A DNA stretch of 64,000 bases from an uncultured Flavobacteriaceae bacterium. GTDB lineage: Bacteria; Bacteroidota; Bacteroidia; Flavobacteriales; Flavobacteriaceae. The DNA lies in assembly GCA_947493535.1 (NCBI GenBank), contig CANLRK010000006.1, forward strand, positions 1-64,000. The letters run 5' to 3'. The position numbers and the translations under genes are program-made. This document shows positions 43,912-53,577 of the stretch, piece after piece. The notes under the pieces were generated by a model, which did no database searches, was not told the origin of the DNA, and saw only the letters and a program-made list of their open reading frames with translations. Position 1 is the stretch's first letter. The number at the start of each line of letters is the position of its first letter.

Positions 43912-44430
43912 TCATTCTGGAGTTTGAGCCTCAGAAGTTGCTTTAAAACTCATAATATCTCTATCAAACATATAATGACCTGTTTTATCATTACCTATAA
44001 TATTTAATTTATCAAGCATCGTTCTAGCTTGAGCTTCTTCTTCAAGTTGTTCTGCAACATACCATTGCATGAAATTATGGGTGTTGTAATCTTTGTGACT
44101 CAAGCACTCAAAAATAATTTCATTAATTTTTTCAGTTACATAAATCTCACTTGATAAAAACTCTTCAAACAACTCATTTAAGGTTTCAAAATTTGCTTTA
44201 GGAGCCTCTAATGCAGGAACAATCGCTTTTCCTCCTCGTTCATTAATAAACTTAACAAGCTTAATCATATGTACGCGCTCTTCTTCTGAGTTAGCATAAA
44301 AAAAGTCTGACACTCCGTTAAACCCATGTACATCAGCCCATGAAGCCATTGCTAAATAATGCATTGATGCATTAGCTTCATATCTTACCTGATCATTTAA
44401 TAATTTTTCTATTTCCTTTTTCATTATCAT
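43912..44430 (-). CDS. ftnA: Ferritin
   Basis: A 172-residue four-helix iron-storage protein of the bacterial non-heme type. Ferroxidase ligands are visible in RYEANASMHYLAMA (Glu), NSEEERVHMIKL (Glu-Glu and His) and VAEQLEEEAQA (Glu and Gln). The start could be the ATG at 44430 or the third codon at 44424; the difference is two residues. It is divergent from the M28 peptidase gene and followed by the Cys-rich small gene. Confidence 0.94.
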   Translation of the reverse strand: MIMKKEIEKLLNDQVRYEANASMHYLAMASWADVHGFNGVSDFFYANSEEERVHMIKLVKFINERGGKAIVPALEAPKANFETLNELFEEFLSSEIYVTEKINEIIFECLSHKDYNTHNFMQWYVAEQLEEEAQARTMLDKLNIIGNDKTGHYMFDRDIMSFKATSEAQTPE

Positions 44431-44553
44431 TCTTTAGTTTAAAAAGTAAAGTTACATAAAATAATATCTTTTATTAAATCATTTTATATTAAGTTTATTT
44501 TAGCAAAAAGCTATAATTATTTTAGTATTTTCACAGTTCAAAAATATTAATTC

Positions 44554-45585
44554 ATGAAAAATTTACTGGTAACTATCCCTGCCCTTTGCATTTTAGCCTG
44601 TGGCACACAAAAAGAAACCTCTTCTACTCCTGTAGTTAATAAAACAAGTACATCTGTAGCAACTACTTATGCAAATACTATTACTGCTGCTGAAATGAAA
44701 ACGGATTTATACATTTATGCTTCTGATGAATTTGAAGGTAGAGATACCGGAGAACCAGGGCAAAAAAAGGCTGTGGAGTTTTTAAAGAAAGAGTATCAAA
44801 AAATGAATATTCCTTCAGCTTTTGAAGGTGATGATTATTTTCAAGAAATACCAGTAGCTTACTTTGAAGGAAAAGCAAAAAATGATTCTGAAAATGTGTT
44901 GGCCTATATCAAAGGAACTGAAAAACCTGAAGAAGTATTGGTCATTTCTGCACATTTAGATCATGTAGGACATCACGATGGAAAAATATACAATGGCGCT
45001 GATGATGATGGTTCCGGTACCGTTGCTCTACTAGAAATTGCCGAAGCCTTTAAAAAAGCTAAAGAGAATGGTGATGGCCCTAAACGTTCGGTACTAATTT
45101 TACATGTTACTGGTGAAGAAAAAGGATTGTTTGGTTCTAGATACTATGCAGAAAACCCTGTTTTCCCTTTAGAAAACACTATTGCTAACATTAATGTTGA
45201 TATGATTGGACGCGTAGACCCAGAACATAAAGACAACGAAAATTACATTTATGTTATTGGAGCAGATAGATTAAGCACACAATTAGATGAAACTGTTACA
45301 AATGCTAATAAAAACCTAAGTGAATTTACACTTGACTACAAATATAATGACAGAAACGATCCGCAGCGTATTTACTACCGCTCTGATCACTACAATTTTG
45401 CAAAAAAAGGAATTCCTTCGGTATTTTTCTTTAGTGGTATTCATGAAGATTATCACCAACCTACTGACACCCCTGATAAAATAAATTATCCGCTTATGAC
45501 GAAGCGAACAAAATTAATTTTTCACACTGCATGGGATTTGGTTAATAGAACTGACCGTATAAAAGTAGATAGAGACGGTAATTAA
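44554..45585 (+). CDS. M28 family metallopeptidase lipoprotein
   Basis: A 343-residue aminopeptidase-type protein with a lipobox (ILAC, Cys16). Two-zinc site motifs are visible: VISAHLDHVG (His, Asp), NGADDDGSGT (bridging Asp), TGEEKGLFGS (catalytic Glu-Glu), NVDMIGR (Asp) and HEDYHQPTDTPDKI (final His). It should release N-terminal amino acids from peptides in the envelope, complementing the S46 peptidase. The terminator at 45603-45649 closes the gene. Confidence 0.93.
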   Translation: MKNLLVTIPALCILACGTQKETSSTPVVNKTSTSVATTYANTITAAEMKTDLYIYASDEFEGRDTGEPGQKKAVEFLKKEYQKMNIPSAFEGDDYFQEIPVAYFEGKAKNDSENVLAYIKGTEKPEEVLVISAHLDHVGHHDGKIYNGADDDGSGTVALLEIAEAFKKAKENGDGPKRSVLILHVTGEEKGLFGSRYYAENPVFPLENTIANINVDMIGRVDPEHKDNENYIYVIGADRLSTQLDETVTNANKNLSEFTLDYKYNDRNDPQRIYYRSDHYNFAKKGIPSVFFFSGIHEDYHQPTDTPDKINYPLMTKRTKLIFHTAWDLVNRTDRIKVDRDGN

Positions 45586-45602
45586 AAATCTATCTCCTTA
45601 AT

Positions 45603-45649
45603 AAACTAACAAAGCTGTTTTGATTAGTATAACACAGCTTTGTTAGTTT
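45603..45649 (+). terminator. Terminator of the M28 gene
   Basis: A 16-bp perfect stem (45603-45618 with 45634-45649) with a 15-base loop, an unusually long arm for this window. Confidence 0.85.
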
Positions 45650-45676
45650 CTATTTTCACAAAACATGAAACACAAA

Positions 45677-45704
45677 AAAAACCTTTCATTTCTGAAAGGC
45701 TTTT
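45677..45704 (-). terminator. tRNA-His terminator
   Basis: Stem CCTTTCA/TGAAAGG extended by A/T pairs, just downstream of the tRNA on the minus strand and followed there by a T-run. Confidence 0.85.
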
Positions 45705-45711
45705 ACTTTTG

Positions 45712-45786
45712 GGTGGAAGACCGGATTCGAACCGGCGACCCTCGGTACCACAAACCGATGCTCTAACCAACTGAGCTACAACCACC
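45712..45786 (-). tRNA. tRNA-His (GTG)
   Basis: The cloverleaf is clear on the minus strand: D-arm AGCTCAGTTGGTTAGAGC, anticodon stem TCGGT/ACCGA with loop TTGTGGT (anticodon GTG), and T-arm CCGG-TTCGAAT-CCGG. An extra 5' G (45786) precedes G1, as expected for tRNA-His. The 3' CCA is not fully encoded. The acceptor stem has U-U at pairs 5-68 and 6-67 (GTGGTTG against CTTCCAC). Confidence 0.95.
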
Positions 45787-45885
45787 ATATTGCGGGGGCA
45801 AATTTAAGTAATATTTTAACTTCTAAAAAAGAAAAAAGCATTTTTTTTTCATCTTTTTCACAACATACTCACTCTGAAATATTTA

Positions 45886-46602
45886 CTATATTAAGTCCTG
45901 TAAACTTCTTACAGCTACATAACGCTCTACAGTATACCCTTCGGCTGCTTCTACCCCAATTAAACGTCCTAAATCTTGAGCTCTATATTGAATACTATCT
46001 ATAAAGTTTTTGCTTGTTATAGGTGTTTCCGCTTCTTTACTACTCGGATCATAAAATTGTGAAGTATAGGCTTTAACAGCTGCTATTTTGGTTTCCAAAA
46101 AACCGGTAACATCAACTACAAAGTCAGGTTCTATATTTTTCCATTGTATGTAATGATATACTTGTTTCGGGCGCCATTTATTTTGCTCAACCCCTTCTAT
46201 ACTCGTTACTATTTTTAATAAACCTGATAAAAAACAAGCATCAGAAACCAACTTACTACCTTTAGGGTGATCAATGTGTCTATCATCTATGGCATTACAT
46301 AATACAATTTCTGGTTGGTATTTTCTTATCGTTTTAATAATTTCAAGTTGGTGTTCCTTATCATTTATAAAAAAACCATCAGAAAAATTTAAATTTTCTC
46401 GTACATGAACTCCTAAAATATCTTTAGCAGCAATAGCTTCTTGGTCTCGTATAGCTGCACTACCACGTGTGCCTAACTCTCCCCTTGTTAAATCTATTAT
46501 CCCAACTTTTTTTCCAGCTTTAATTTCCTTTGCCAAAGTAGCTCCGCAGCTTAGCTCTACATCATCAGGGTGTGCTCCAAAAGCCAATATGTCTAATTTC
46601 AT
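45886..46602 (-). CDS. bshB1: Bacillithiol biosynthesis deacetylase BshB1
   Basis: A 238-residue zinc deacetylase of the PIG-L (LmbE) fold. Metal motifs are GAHPDDVELSCGA near the N-terminus and DRHIDHPKGSKL. RGELGTRGSAAIRDQEA is the BshB1 signature. It removes the acetyl group of GlcNAc-malate during bacillithiol synthesis, so this cell probably uses bacillithiol as its thiol buffer. It lies 9 bases after the membrane-protein gene upstream and may be cotranscribed with it. Confidence 0.94.
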   Translation of the reverse strand: MKLDILAFGAHPDDVELSCGATLAKEIKAGKKVGIIDLTRGELGTRGSAAIRDQEAIAAKDILGVHVRENLNFSDGFFINDKEHQLEIIKTIRKYQPEIVLCNAIDDRHIDHPKGSKLVSDACFLSGLLKIVTSIEGVEQNKWRPKQVYHYIQWKNIEPDFVVDVTGFLETKIAAVKAYTSQFYDPSSKEAETPITSKNFIDSIQYRAQDLGRLIGVEAAEGYTVERYVAVRSLQDLI

Positions 46603-46611
46603 TGTTTCTAT

Positions 46612-47511
46612 TTAAAAGGTAACGTAATATAGTATTGAGCCTAATATAGCTAATAAACTAATTAAAAATAAAATAGGGCTTATTAAAATATAGGGTTTTC
46701 TTAAAGTGTATAATACAGAACGTTTGGTTATCTGTATCATTTTTTGTTTTACTTCGTTTAAGTTTTCTGCATTTAGAGTACTTAACAACACACCAACATC
46801 ACTAGTTATTGCTTCTTTGTTTCTTTTAAACCTAATGTTATAATTGTTGTACGCTATTTTATAGTTATTCAAAAATTCTTTTTTACTACTTACAACCTCT
46901 AACGAATTGATTAAAATTATAATAGCATTTAACTGTTTATCCTTTGAAATTAAAAACAGAGCATCTATAAATGTTATAACACTAAATAGCAATAAGAAAA
47001 TCCAAAACTTTCCGATTCGATCGTAAAATTTTGGCTTTATTTGATAGTGATATGTAACAACTTCTTCAATATTTTTAATTCTTGAAGATACTGTGAAATT
47101 TTCTATAGGTTTTTTAGTTATAACTGAAAACTTAATATTTTCAGACTCATTTAACAAATCAAAATCTACTTTTAATTTACTTTTTGTTAGTTTACTAAAC
47201 CAAACTTTAATAGCCAATGGCTCTTTTTCTATCAAATCAAAATCAACAATAGCATTCTCTTTTTCTATATTGATTATTAGTGGTTGAATTAACTCATATT
47301 TTGATATCGGATTACCCTCGTTATATACTTCAAATTTAGATTGGTAATTTCCTGACACCTCTTCAGAATCATACAAGTAAATAGTTAAATCGTTACTTCC
47401 TAAGTGTTGCACCAACAAATTAAGCCCTACTAATATTGGTAAGATAACGATAAAGTTTTCGTATAAAAACTTTAATATTTTGTATATAATATTATTCGAT
47501 TTTGATGCCAT
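46612..47511 (-). CDS. Membrane protein of unknown function
   Basis: I start at the ATG at 47511 (MASKSNNIIYKILKFLYEN); the longer frame to 47562 would translate the terminator hairpin at 47549-47573 into its first residues, which is implausible. The 299-residue product has one membrane segment near the N-terminus (FIVILPILVGLNLLVQHLG), a beta-rich domain outside the membrane, a second segment (WIFLLLFSVITFIDALFLI), a cytoplasmic helical part (about 205-270), and a last segment (ILISPILFLISLLAILGSIL). No family was recognised. It precedes bshB1 by 9 bases. Confidence 0.7.
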   Translation of the reverse strand: MASKSNNIIYKILKFLYENFIVILPILVGLNLLVQHLGSNDLTIYLYDSEEVSGNYQSKFEVYNEGNPISKYELIQPLIINIEKENAIVDFDLIEKEPLAIKVWFSKLTKSKLKVDFDLLNESENIKFSVITKKPIENFTVSSRIKNIEEVVTYHYQIKPKFYDRIGKFWIFLLLFSVITFIDALFLISKDKQLNAIIILINSLEVVSSKKEFLNNYKIAYNNYNIRFKRNKEAITSDVGVLLSTLNAENLNEVKQKMIQITKRSVLYTLRKPYILISPILFLISLLAILGSILYYVTF

Positions 47512-47548
47512 ACTATTGATAACAAAAATACAAAAGTAACATAAAAAC

Positions 47549-47573
47549 AAAACCCCAGCCAAGCTGGGGTTTT
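47549..47573 (-). terminator. Terminator of the second PorE/SprF/CTD cluster
   Basis: An 11-bp stem AAAACCCCAGC/GCTGGGGTTTT with a 3-base loop CAA, 36 bases after the PorE-like stop. Confidence 0.92.
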
Positions 47574-47608
47574 AGATTGATTACACTTAAAAAATTATTA
47601 CCAGAATA

Positions 47609-49519
47609 TTAATCTTTCTTTACAATGATAAATTCTGATCTACGGTTGGCTTGGTGTGCAGCTTCACTACATTTCACCCCGTTTCCACACTCATTAATCA
47701 ACTGAGTTTCTCCCATTCCTACTCCAGTAATCCTATCAGCAGAAATTCCTTTTGATATTACATACTGTGCTGTTGATTTTGCTCTTCGTTGTGATAAGGC
47801 CATGTTATAATCATCATTAGCTCTAGAATCTGTATGAGATTCTGCTCTAATAACCATATCAGGATAGGTATTCATTACCTCTACTAACTTGTCTAACTCT
47901 GCTGCTCCTTGAGCAGTAATATTATGCTTGTCTAACTCGAAAAATATAGGGTTCAATACAACTCTATCTTCTACTATTATTTCTTCTAAAGCAATTTGTT
48001 TTGATACTTCTGGCTCATCCGTTTCAGCTACATCAATACTATTGCTTAAATACAACTCTTTATTAGCTTCCACCTTAAAGGCTTGATTACACTCATATTT
48101 AAATTGCACATATCCATTTTCATCTGATGTTTTTGTAGCAACTTTATTACTATTCTCATCAAAAATAGCTACTGATGTTAAGGCTAATGGAGCTTGTGTT
48201 TTGCTATCTATTACTTGTACTGTTAAAAGTACATCACATACAGGTATAATTTGCTCAAAGCGATAGATATCGTCACTTCCTGCTCCACCATCTCTGTTAG
48301 AAGCAAAGAAACCTTGCTGTGTTTCTTCATTTACCGTATAACTAAAGTCATCTTTACCGGAGTTAATTGGTGCGCCTAAGTTACGTACAGAACCAAAGTT
48401 GTCCCCTTCCATTTGTGAAGCATACACATCAAGCATTCCTAAACCTGGACGACCATTAGAAGCGAAGTATAATATGTTTTTACTACTGATATATGGAAAA
48501 CGCTCTGACCCTTCGGTATTAATAGCTTCTCCTAGGTTTACTGGCTCTCCATACGTTCCATCTTCATTAATAGTTACGTACCATAAGTCAGTAGCTCCTA
48601 TACTTCCTTCCCTATCTGAACTAAAGTATAAACGCTTTCCATCCAAACTTACCGCAGGATCTCCAGTATTATAGTTTTCTACGTTAAATGGTAATGTAGT
48701 TACATTAGTCCACTCGCCATTTTCTAAAGTAGCAGTATATAAGTTAATTGTACTTTTTCCAGTGTTATCTTTTTTAAACTTTTTACCAAATAAGCCAGCA
48801 TCTCTATCTAAGCTTTCTCCAGAAAAATACATAGTTTTTCCGTCTAAACTAAAGCTTACTGTTCCTTCATTATACTTGGTGTTTACTTTACTACCTAGTG
48901 TAGTTTCATTAGACAAGTCGCCTGAACCTGCATCATAATCGGAGCTATAAATATCTAAATATGGTTCTTCATTCCATCCATATTTTCTAGATTTTCCGCT
49001 ACGTGCAGAAGCATAATAAACTTTGCCTTCGTGTTCTATAGGTCCAAATTCGGCATATTTACTATTAAATGCTTCTAATGCTTTAACGGTAAACTTTGGA
49101 GTATCTTCTAGTAAACTAGCAACTCTATTCGGATTACTTTTATGAGCTATTGCACGAGCATCATTAGGTGCTACACTTGCAAATTTATTCATTGCTGCAT
49201 TGGCCTTTTCATATTTTCCGTTAGCCTTTAACATTTGTGCATAACGAAAATAATGCTCGGCATTTTGGCTAGTTTCTAACACTTTAGCATACCACTCTTC
49301 AGCTGCTGTTGTATTAAATACATTGTAATAAGTGTCGGCTAAACGGCCATAAACATAATCATCGCCATGACCATCTTCTATAACTTCTAAATATTCAGAA
49401 ATTGCATTAACATATTCTAAATTATCAAAATATTTATCGGCTTTTTCGGTTTGCTTACTTTGGGCATTTACACTAAACATTCCCAATAAGAATAACCCTG
49501 TATATATGTATTTTTTCAT
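47609..49519 (-). CDS. PorE-like OmpA protein, second copy
   Basis: A 636-residue protein with a signal peptide (cleaved near VNAQS, residue 19), TPR-like helices (about 22-130), a PD40 beta-propeller (about 150-410, with YFSGESLDRD, YFSSDREGSIGATD, YFASNGRPGLGMLD and ASNRDGGAGSDDIY), a carboxypeptidase-regulatory-like sandwich (about 425-500), and an OmpA domain (about 520-636; SHTDSRANDD, LSQRRAKS, HQANRRSEFI). Length and domain order equal those of the protein at 4308-6218, though sequence has diverged widely. It is the last gene of the minus-strand CTD-SprF-PorE set. Confidence 0.88.
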   Translation of the reverse strand: MKKYIYTGLFLLGMFSVNAQSKQTEKADKYFDNLEYVNAISEYLEVIEDGHGDDYVYGRLADTYYNVFNTTAAEEWYAKVLETSQNAEHYFRYAQMLKANGKYEKANAAMNKFASVAPNDARAIAHKSNPNRVASLLEDTPKFTVKALEAFNSKYAEFGPIEHEGKVYYASARSGKSRKYGWNEEPYLDIYSSDYDAGSGDLSNETTLGSKVNTKYNEGTVSFSLDGKTMYFSGESLDRDAGLFGKKFKKDNTGKSTINLYTATLENGEWTNVTTLPFNVENYNTGDPAVSLDGKRLYFSSDREGSIGATDLWYVTINEDGTYGEPVNLGEAINTEGSERFPYISSKNILYFASNGRPGLGMLDVYASQMEGDNFGSVRNLGAPINSGKDDFSYTVNEETQQGFFASNRDGGAGSDDIYRFEQIIPVCDVLLTVQVIDSKTQAPLALTSVAIFDENSNKVATKTSDENGYVQFKYECNQAFKVEANKELYLSNSIDVAETDEPEVSKQIALEEIIVEDRVVLNPIFFELDKHNITAQGAAELDKLVEVMNTYPDMVIRAESHTDSRANDDYNMALSQRRAKSTAQYVISKGISADRITGVGMGETQLINECGNGVKCSEAAHQANRRSEFIIVKKD

Positions 49520-49536
49520 TGTTTCGGTTTTTTATA

Positions 49537-50454
49537 TTAGAAAAATCTTGGTGAACGTGATACTTTCTTTTTAAAGTTTAAATCAAATTGTAAAAACACC
49601 TCATGTGAAGCTCTTGCTTCTTCATTGATGTCAGTTAAAATATGATCATATGCATAACCTAAACGTATACTTTTTGAAAAGGCAAAGCCTACTAATCCAC
49701 TAAATGAATCTTCATTTCGGTAAGACGCCCCTAACTCAAATCTGTCATAAAACAAAAAGTTAGCATTTACATCAAACGAAACTGGCGATTCAAAAGATGA
49801 TTTAACTAATACTGATGGCTTGAATTTAGTATTTTCACTTAACTGAAACACGTATCCAGCAGTAAGAAAATAATGCAATTCTTCAGTTCCATACTCTGTA
49901 CCATTAGCGTCTAAATGCACACTTTTTAACATGTTTGGCACAGATAATCCAACGTAGTATTTATCTGAATAGAAAAATGCACCAATACCAGCGTTTGGAG
50001 TTGCCTCACTTACATCTGCACTAAAAGCATCATCAGGATCTAAGGTTTCTACATCACTTAATAATCCGATATCATGAAGGGTTACCCCTCCTTTCACCCC
50101 TAAAGCTAACTTATGTTCTCCTCCTAACCCTATGGTATATGAGAAATCTGCATAAATATTATTTTCCTTTACTGGTCCATGCTGATCTGAAATTACTGAC
50201 AACCCTAATCCTACTTTTTCTCCAACTGGACTATGTGCTGAAAAGGTTAACGATCGTGGTGCTCCATCAAAACCTGTCCACTGATTACGATATAAGGCAG
50301 TAATTGATAAACTTTCAGTTGATCCTGCATAAGCGGGGTTAAATACAGCTTGATTATACATATACTGTGTATACTGCGGATCTTGTTGTGCTTGTAGTGT
50401 ATTAGTATACCCTAGTATACATAATACTACTACGGCTATTATTGTGTTTTTCAT
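49537..50454 (-). CDS. PorP/SprF family type IX secretion outer-membrane protein, second copy
   Basis: A 305-residue protein with a signal peptide (cleaved near LQAQQ, residue 22) and the family signature QYTQYMYNQAVFNPAYAGST, followed by RNQWTGFDGAPRS and beta strands to a basic end (KKKVSRSPRFF). The last residues resemble those of the copy at 3391 (KYKSPRYF). It lies between the type B CTD protein (33-base gap) and the PorE-like gene (17-base gap), so it probably supports export of that cargo. Confidence 0.92.
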   Translation of the reverse strand: MKNTIIAVVVLCILGYTNTLQAQQDPQYTQYMYNQAVFNPAYAGSTESLSITALYRNQWTGFDGAPRSLTFSAHSPVGEKVGLGLSVISDQHGPVKENNIYADFSYTIGLGGEHKLALGVKGGVTLHDIGLLSDVETLDPDDAFSADVSEATPNAGIGAFFYSDKYYVGLSVPNMLKSVHLDANGTEYGTEELHYFLTAGYVFQLSENTKFKPSVLVKSSFESPVSFDVNANFLFYDRFELGASYRNEDSFSGLVGFAFSKSIRLGYAYDHILTDINEEARASHEVFLQFDLNFKKKVSRSPRFF

Positions 50455-50487
50455 TTGTATTGTCTGAATCTAAAAATTAGTTAGTTT

Positions 50488-53394
50488 TTATTTTTCGTTG
50501 TTAATATACACCCACTTCTTCACAATATCTCCATATTTTGGATGTACAGTCCTTAACTTCATTACATAGTAATAAGTTCCTGTTGGTAACCCATCACCAT
50601 TCCACTCATTTCTATAATTTGCTTTTCTATATACAGAAACACCGTGGCGGTTAAAAATTTCAATACTAGCAATATTTGTTTCTCCATTTGGGTTTACAGG
50701 TCCTGCTAAGAATCCTGCGTCAAAAGTATCGTTCACTCCATCGTTATTAGGAGAGAAACCTGTTGGCAATAAACAGTTGATATCTTCAGAAACTGTAAAA
50801 CTATCTGTTTGCAAACATCCGTATGAATTTGTTGCAGTAACGGTATATATACCATATTCATCTACAACTACAGTATCCGTATTTTCTCCTGCTAAAACTT
50901 CTGTAGTAACACCATCATTATACTCCCATGAGTAGGTTAAATCTGTTGCTGCACTATCTACTACTAATGTTGTTTCATTACCAGGGCAAATTACATCATC
51001 GCCAGTAATACCGTTTAATGTAAAGTTAATTCCGTTAACCAATACTACAGCAGTATCACTTAACATTTCCCCAGAAACACTATCCTCTAGTTGGGCAAAA
51101 TATGTAGTATCTTCAGTAGGACATACTTCAATACTAGCTCCAGTTCCTACAACAGTAGCACCGTCATACCAAGTTATTGTTGTATTAGAAGATGCTGTGC
51201 CAGAAGGTTCAAATCGCCAAGCTTCATTAGTCGCACTCCAAGAACCTCCGTTTCTTCCAGGTGCAGATGCAAAAGAAGTAGCATCACCATTTTGAATACC
51301 TACTGTTCCATTAATGTTACATCTTGTTTCAATATATACTTCAATTACATTAGTAGTTTCATAAAGAACCATTTGAAAAGTAGAACCCGTAGAAGTACAT
51401 GACCATGAATGCAAATTATTAAAACTAACAACAAACATTCTGTTAGGAGCTGTTCCCATTACTTCCCAACTAATTTCTCCATCAGCAGGATGTGAGCTAT
51501 AAATATCTTGGTGCACTCCGAAAATAGCGTTTGTCATTCCTGATGCAGAAGGAACAGGATCAACCCATAACCAACTACTCGTATCATCATTAAAGTTTCC
51601 ATTCCTGTTAATATATTTATCTACATCAAAAGATAATGCTCCATTGTTACTAATAATCAACTCACTATAACAATTTTCAAAAAATGAAAATGTAAATGGT
51701 AAATCTATTTCTGGATCATAAAATTGATCATCATTATCTATAAAACCAGAAGGCAATACATTTGCTAAACCACTAAATGCTGCTGGTGGAGCATATGGTA
51801 TAGATGTTACATTATAGGTGCTTGTTGTTGAAGCATCGGTAAAGCTTGTATTTAAAGTCACACAAGCAGGAGTATCACAATCAATTATGTACTCTCCATT
51901 TGCTCCTGTTCCTGGTAATACTTCAAAACATCCACCTGTTGGTGTAATTACATATAAATTATATGAAGTAATTGCAGAACATCCTGTTGCAGGATCTTCA
52001 ACTACTACAAAAATTTCATCCGGATTTGTTGTATTTGTAAAAGGCGTAGTTACTGCTCCTGTACCAGCAGTAGCATCTGCCATTGTTTCATAATATGTAT
52101 AAGTATACCCCGTTGCTCCACCTGAAATAATAGCTTCATTAACAGTTAAATCAAAAGGAACCATACCATCTGTATCATCATCTTCTAAAGTTAAATCTGG
52201 AGGAGTAGTAATCACCAAACTTCCTGCAGAAATAGTAATATCGTCTGTAGCTACACAAGCAGAAGCTCCATAAGTAACATTTACTGTATATGTTCCTAAT
52301 ACATTTGTTGTTAAAGTATCAGTAGTTTCTCCTGCAATAGGGTTACCATCTAACAACCATTCATAAGTTGTTGGTGTTGCAAAAGCACCAGCGGCTGTTA
52401 AGGTGAAGTCTGTACCATTACAAACTGAAAAATCATCTCCTAACTCCACTAAAGCACCAGAACCTACCCCTATAGCAACATCAACAGTTGCTTCGTTTTC
52501 TACTATAGATCCATCACAATACGTATATTCAACATGCGCTGTATATGATGTAGTTGCTGTTGGACATACGTTTACTGAAGTATTGGTTGATAGTTGTGAC
52601 CCATCAGCATTTTGCCATTCAAAAAATGTAGGAACATCTGCTCCATCTGGTGAAAACCTCCATGCTTCATTAGTTGCTGTCCATGGTGAATCACTTGTAT
52701 TTCTTCCTGGTGCAGCATAACCTATTGTTCCGCCTATATTCTGAATTCCTATAACAGCATTACCATCATTCCAACCTGTACACACAGGTTTGTCAGTAAT
52801 ATAAACATCAATAAAATTTGATGTTTCATGTAATACAATTTGTTGTGTGGTTACTAATGATGTACAACTAAAATGATTTACTGTATAGTTGATAACAAAA
52901 GCTCTGAATGGAGCTGTTCCTGTTACTCCATAAGAAATACTTCCTCCAACGGAAATATCCATATCATGATACGCTCCGAAAATACCTCCGGAAGGTAAAT
53001 TAACATTAGGCACATCATCATCAAAACTCCAAGAATTGTATTGCCCCGCTAAAGAAGTATCAAAAGAAATATCTCCATTTCCTCCAATTACGATTTGATT
53101 AGAAGCATTCCCAAAGTAACAAAAGGTAAAACCTAAATCAATAACTTCTGAATACTGGTCATCACTTGACAATCCTCCATCAACAGAAACTGTAACAGGA
53201 TCAAAAGGAATAGAGTTTACCACATAAGTTGAGCTCGCATCTTTAGGAGTAAAGTATGATGCTGTTAAATCGTAGCAATCACCTGCTTCACACAAGTTTA
53301 TATTGCTACTTGTTTCCAACCCATTGGTTACTAAGTTTTGTGCATTCATACACAAGCCCCCTAATAGTAATAATACGGGTAATAATTTCTTCAT
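50488..53394 (-). CDS. Secreted surface protein with duplicated nidogen-like module and type B sorting domain
   Basis: A 968-residue protein with a signal peptide (cleaved near CMNAQN, residue 19). Two copies of a module of about 270 residues (about 25-310 and 505-775) share DQYSEVIDLGFTFCYFGN-like, GGIFGAYHDMD-like, QIVLHETSN-like, GIQN and PGRN...ATNEAWRFSP motifs; the pattern recalls nidogen/NIDO domains, which is a tentative assignment. Ig-like segments lie between (about 310-480) and after (about 775-870). The C-terminus (GFSPNNDGVNDTFDAGFL, IEIFNRHGVSVY, LPTGTYYYVM) is the type B T9SS sorting domain. SprF- and PorE-like genes follow on the same strand. Confidence 0.88.
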   Translation of the reverse strand: MKKLLPVLLLLGGLCMNAQNLVTNGLETSSNINLCEAGDCYDLTASYFTPKDASSTYVVNSIPFDPVTVSVDGGLSSDDQYSEVIDLGFTFCYFGNASNQIVIGGNGDISFDTSLAGQYNSWSFDDDVPNVNLPSGGIFGAYHDMDISVGGSISYGVTGTAPFRAFVINYTVNHFSCTSLVTTQQIVLHETSNFIDVYITDKPVCTGWNDGNAVIGIQNIGGTIGYAAPGRNTSDSPWTATNEAWRFSPDGADVPTFFEWQNADGSQLSTNTSVNVCPTATTSYTAHVEYTYCDGSIVENEATVDVAIGVGSGALVELGDDFSVCNGTDFTLTAAGAFATPTTYEWLLDGNPIAGETTDTLTTNVLGTYTVNVTYGASACVATDDITISAGSLVITTPPDLTLEDDDTDGMVPFDLTVNEAIISGGATGYTYTYYETMADATAGTGAVTTPFTNTTNPDEIFVVVEDPATGCSAITSYNLYVITPTGGCFEVLPGTGANGEYIIDCDTPACVTLNTSFTDASTTSTYNVTSIPYAPPAAFSGLANVLPSGFIDNDDQFYDPEIDLPFTFSFFENCYSELIISNNGALSFDVDKYINRNGNFNDDTSSWLWVDPVPSASGMTNAIFGVHQDIYSSHPADGEISWEVMGTAPNRMFVVSFNNLHSWSCTSTGSTFQMVLYETTNVIEVYIETRCNINGTVGIQNGDATSFASAPGRNGGSWSATNEAWRFEPSGTASSNTTITWYDGATVVGTGASIEVCPTEDTTYFAQLEDSVSGEMLSDTAVVLVNGINFTLNGITGDDVICPGNETTLVVDSAATDLTYSWEYNDGVTTEVLAGENTDTVVVDEYGIYTVTATNSYGCLQTDSFTVSEDINCLLPTGFSPNNDGVNDTFDAGFLAGPVNPNGETNIASIEIFNRHGVSVYRKANYRNEWNGDGLPTGTYYYVMKLRTVHPKYGDIVKKWVYINNEK

Positions 53395-53525
53395 TTTTAC
53401 ATTATTTTTTGGTTAAGAATGGCACTAAAATACTTAAAAAAAAAGTAAAAAAAACATTTAATTTCAATCATCGACTAAAAACCTAAATTCAAGACCAACT
53501 ACATATCATATGTTAATAACTACAA

Positions 53526-53560
53526 AAAAAGCCAATTTCAGTATATGAAATTGGCTTTTT
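53526..53560 (-). terminator. ccsBA terminator
   Basis: A 15-bp perfect stem (53526-53540 with 53546-53560), loop GTATA, T-run on both sides, 18 bases after the ccsBA stop. Confidence 0.92.
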
Positions 53561-53577
53561 CACATCAAACTAAAATA

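Noticed and set aside
47512-47562. N-terminal extension of the membrane protein upstream of bshB1
   Set aside because: Those codons lie across the terminator hairpin of the upstream gene; the ATG at 47511 is a better start.
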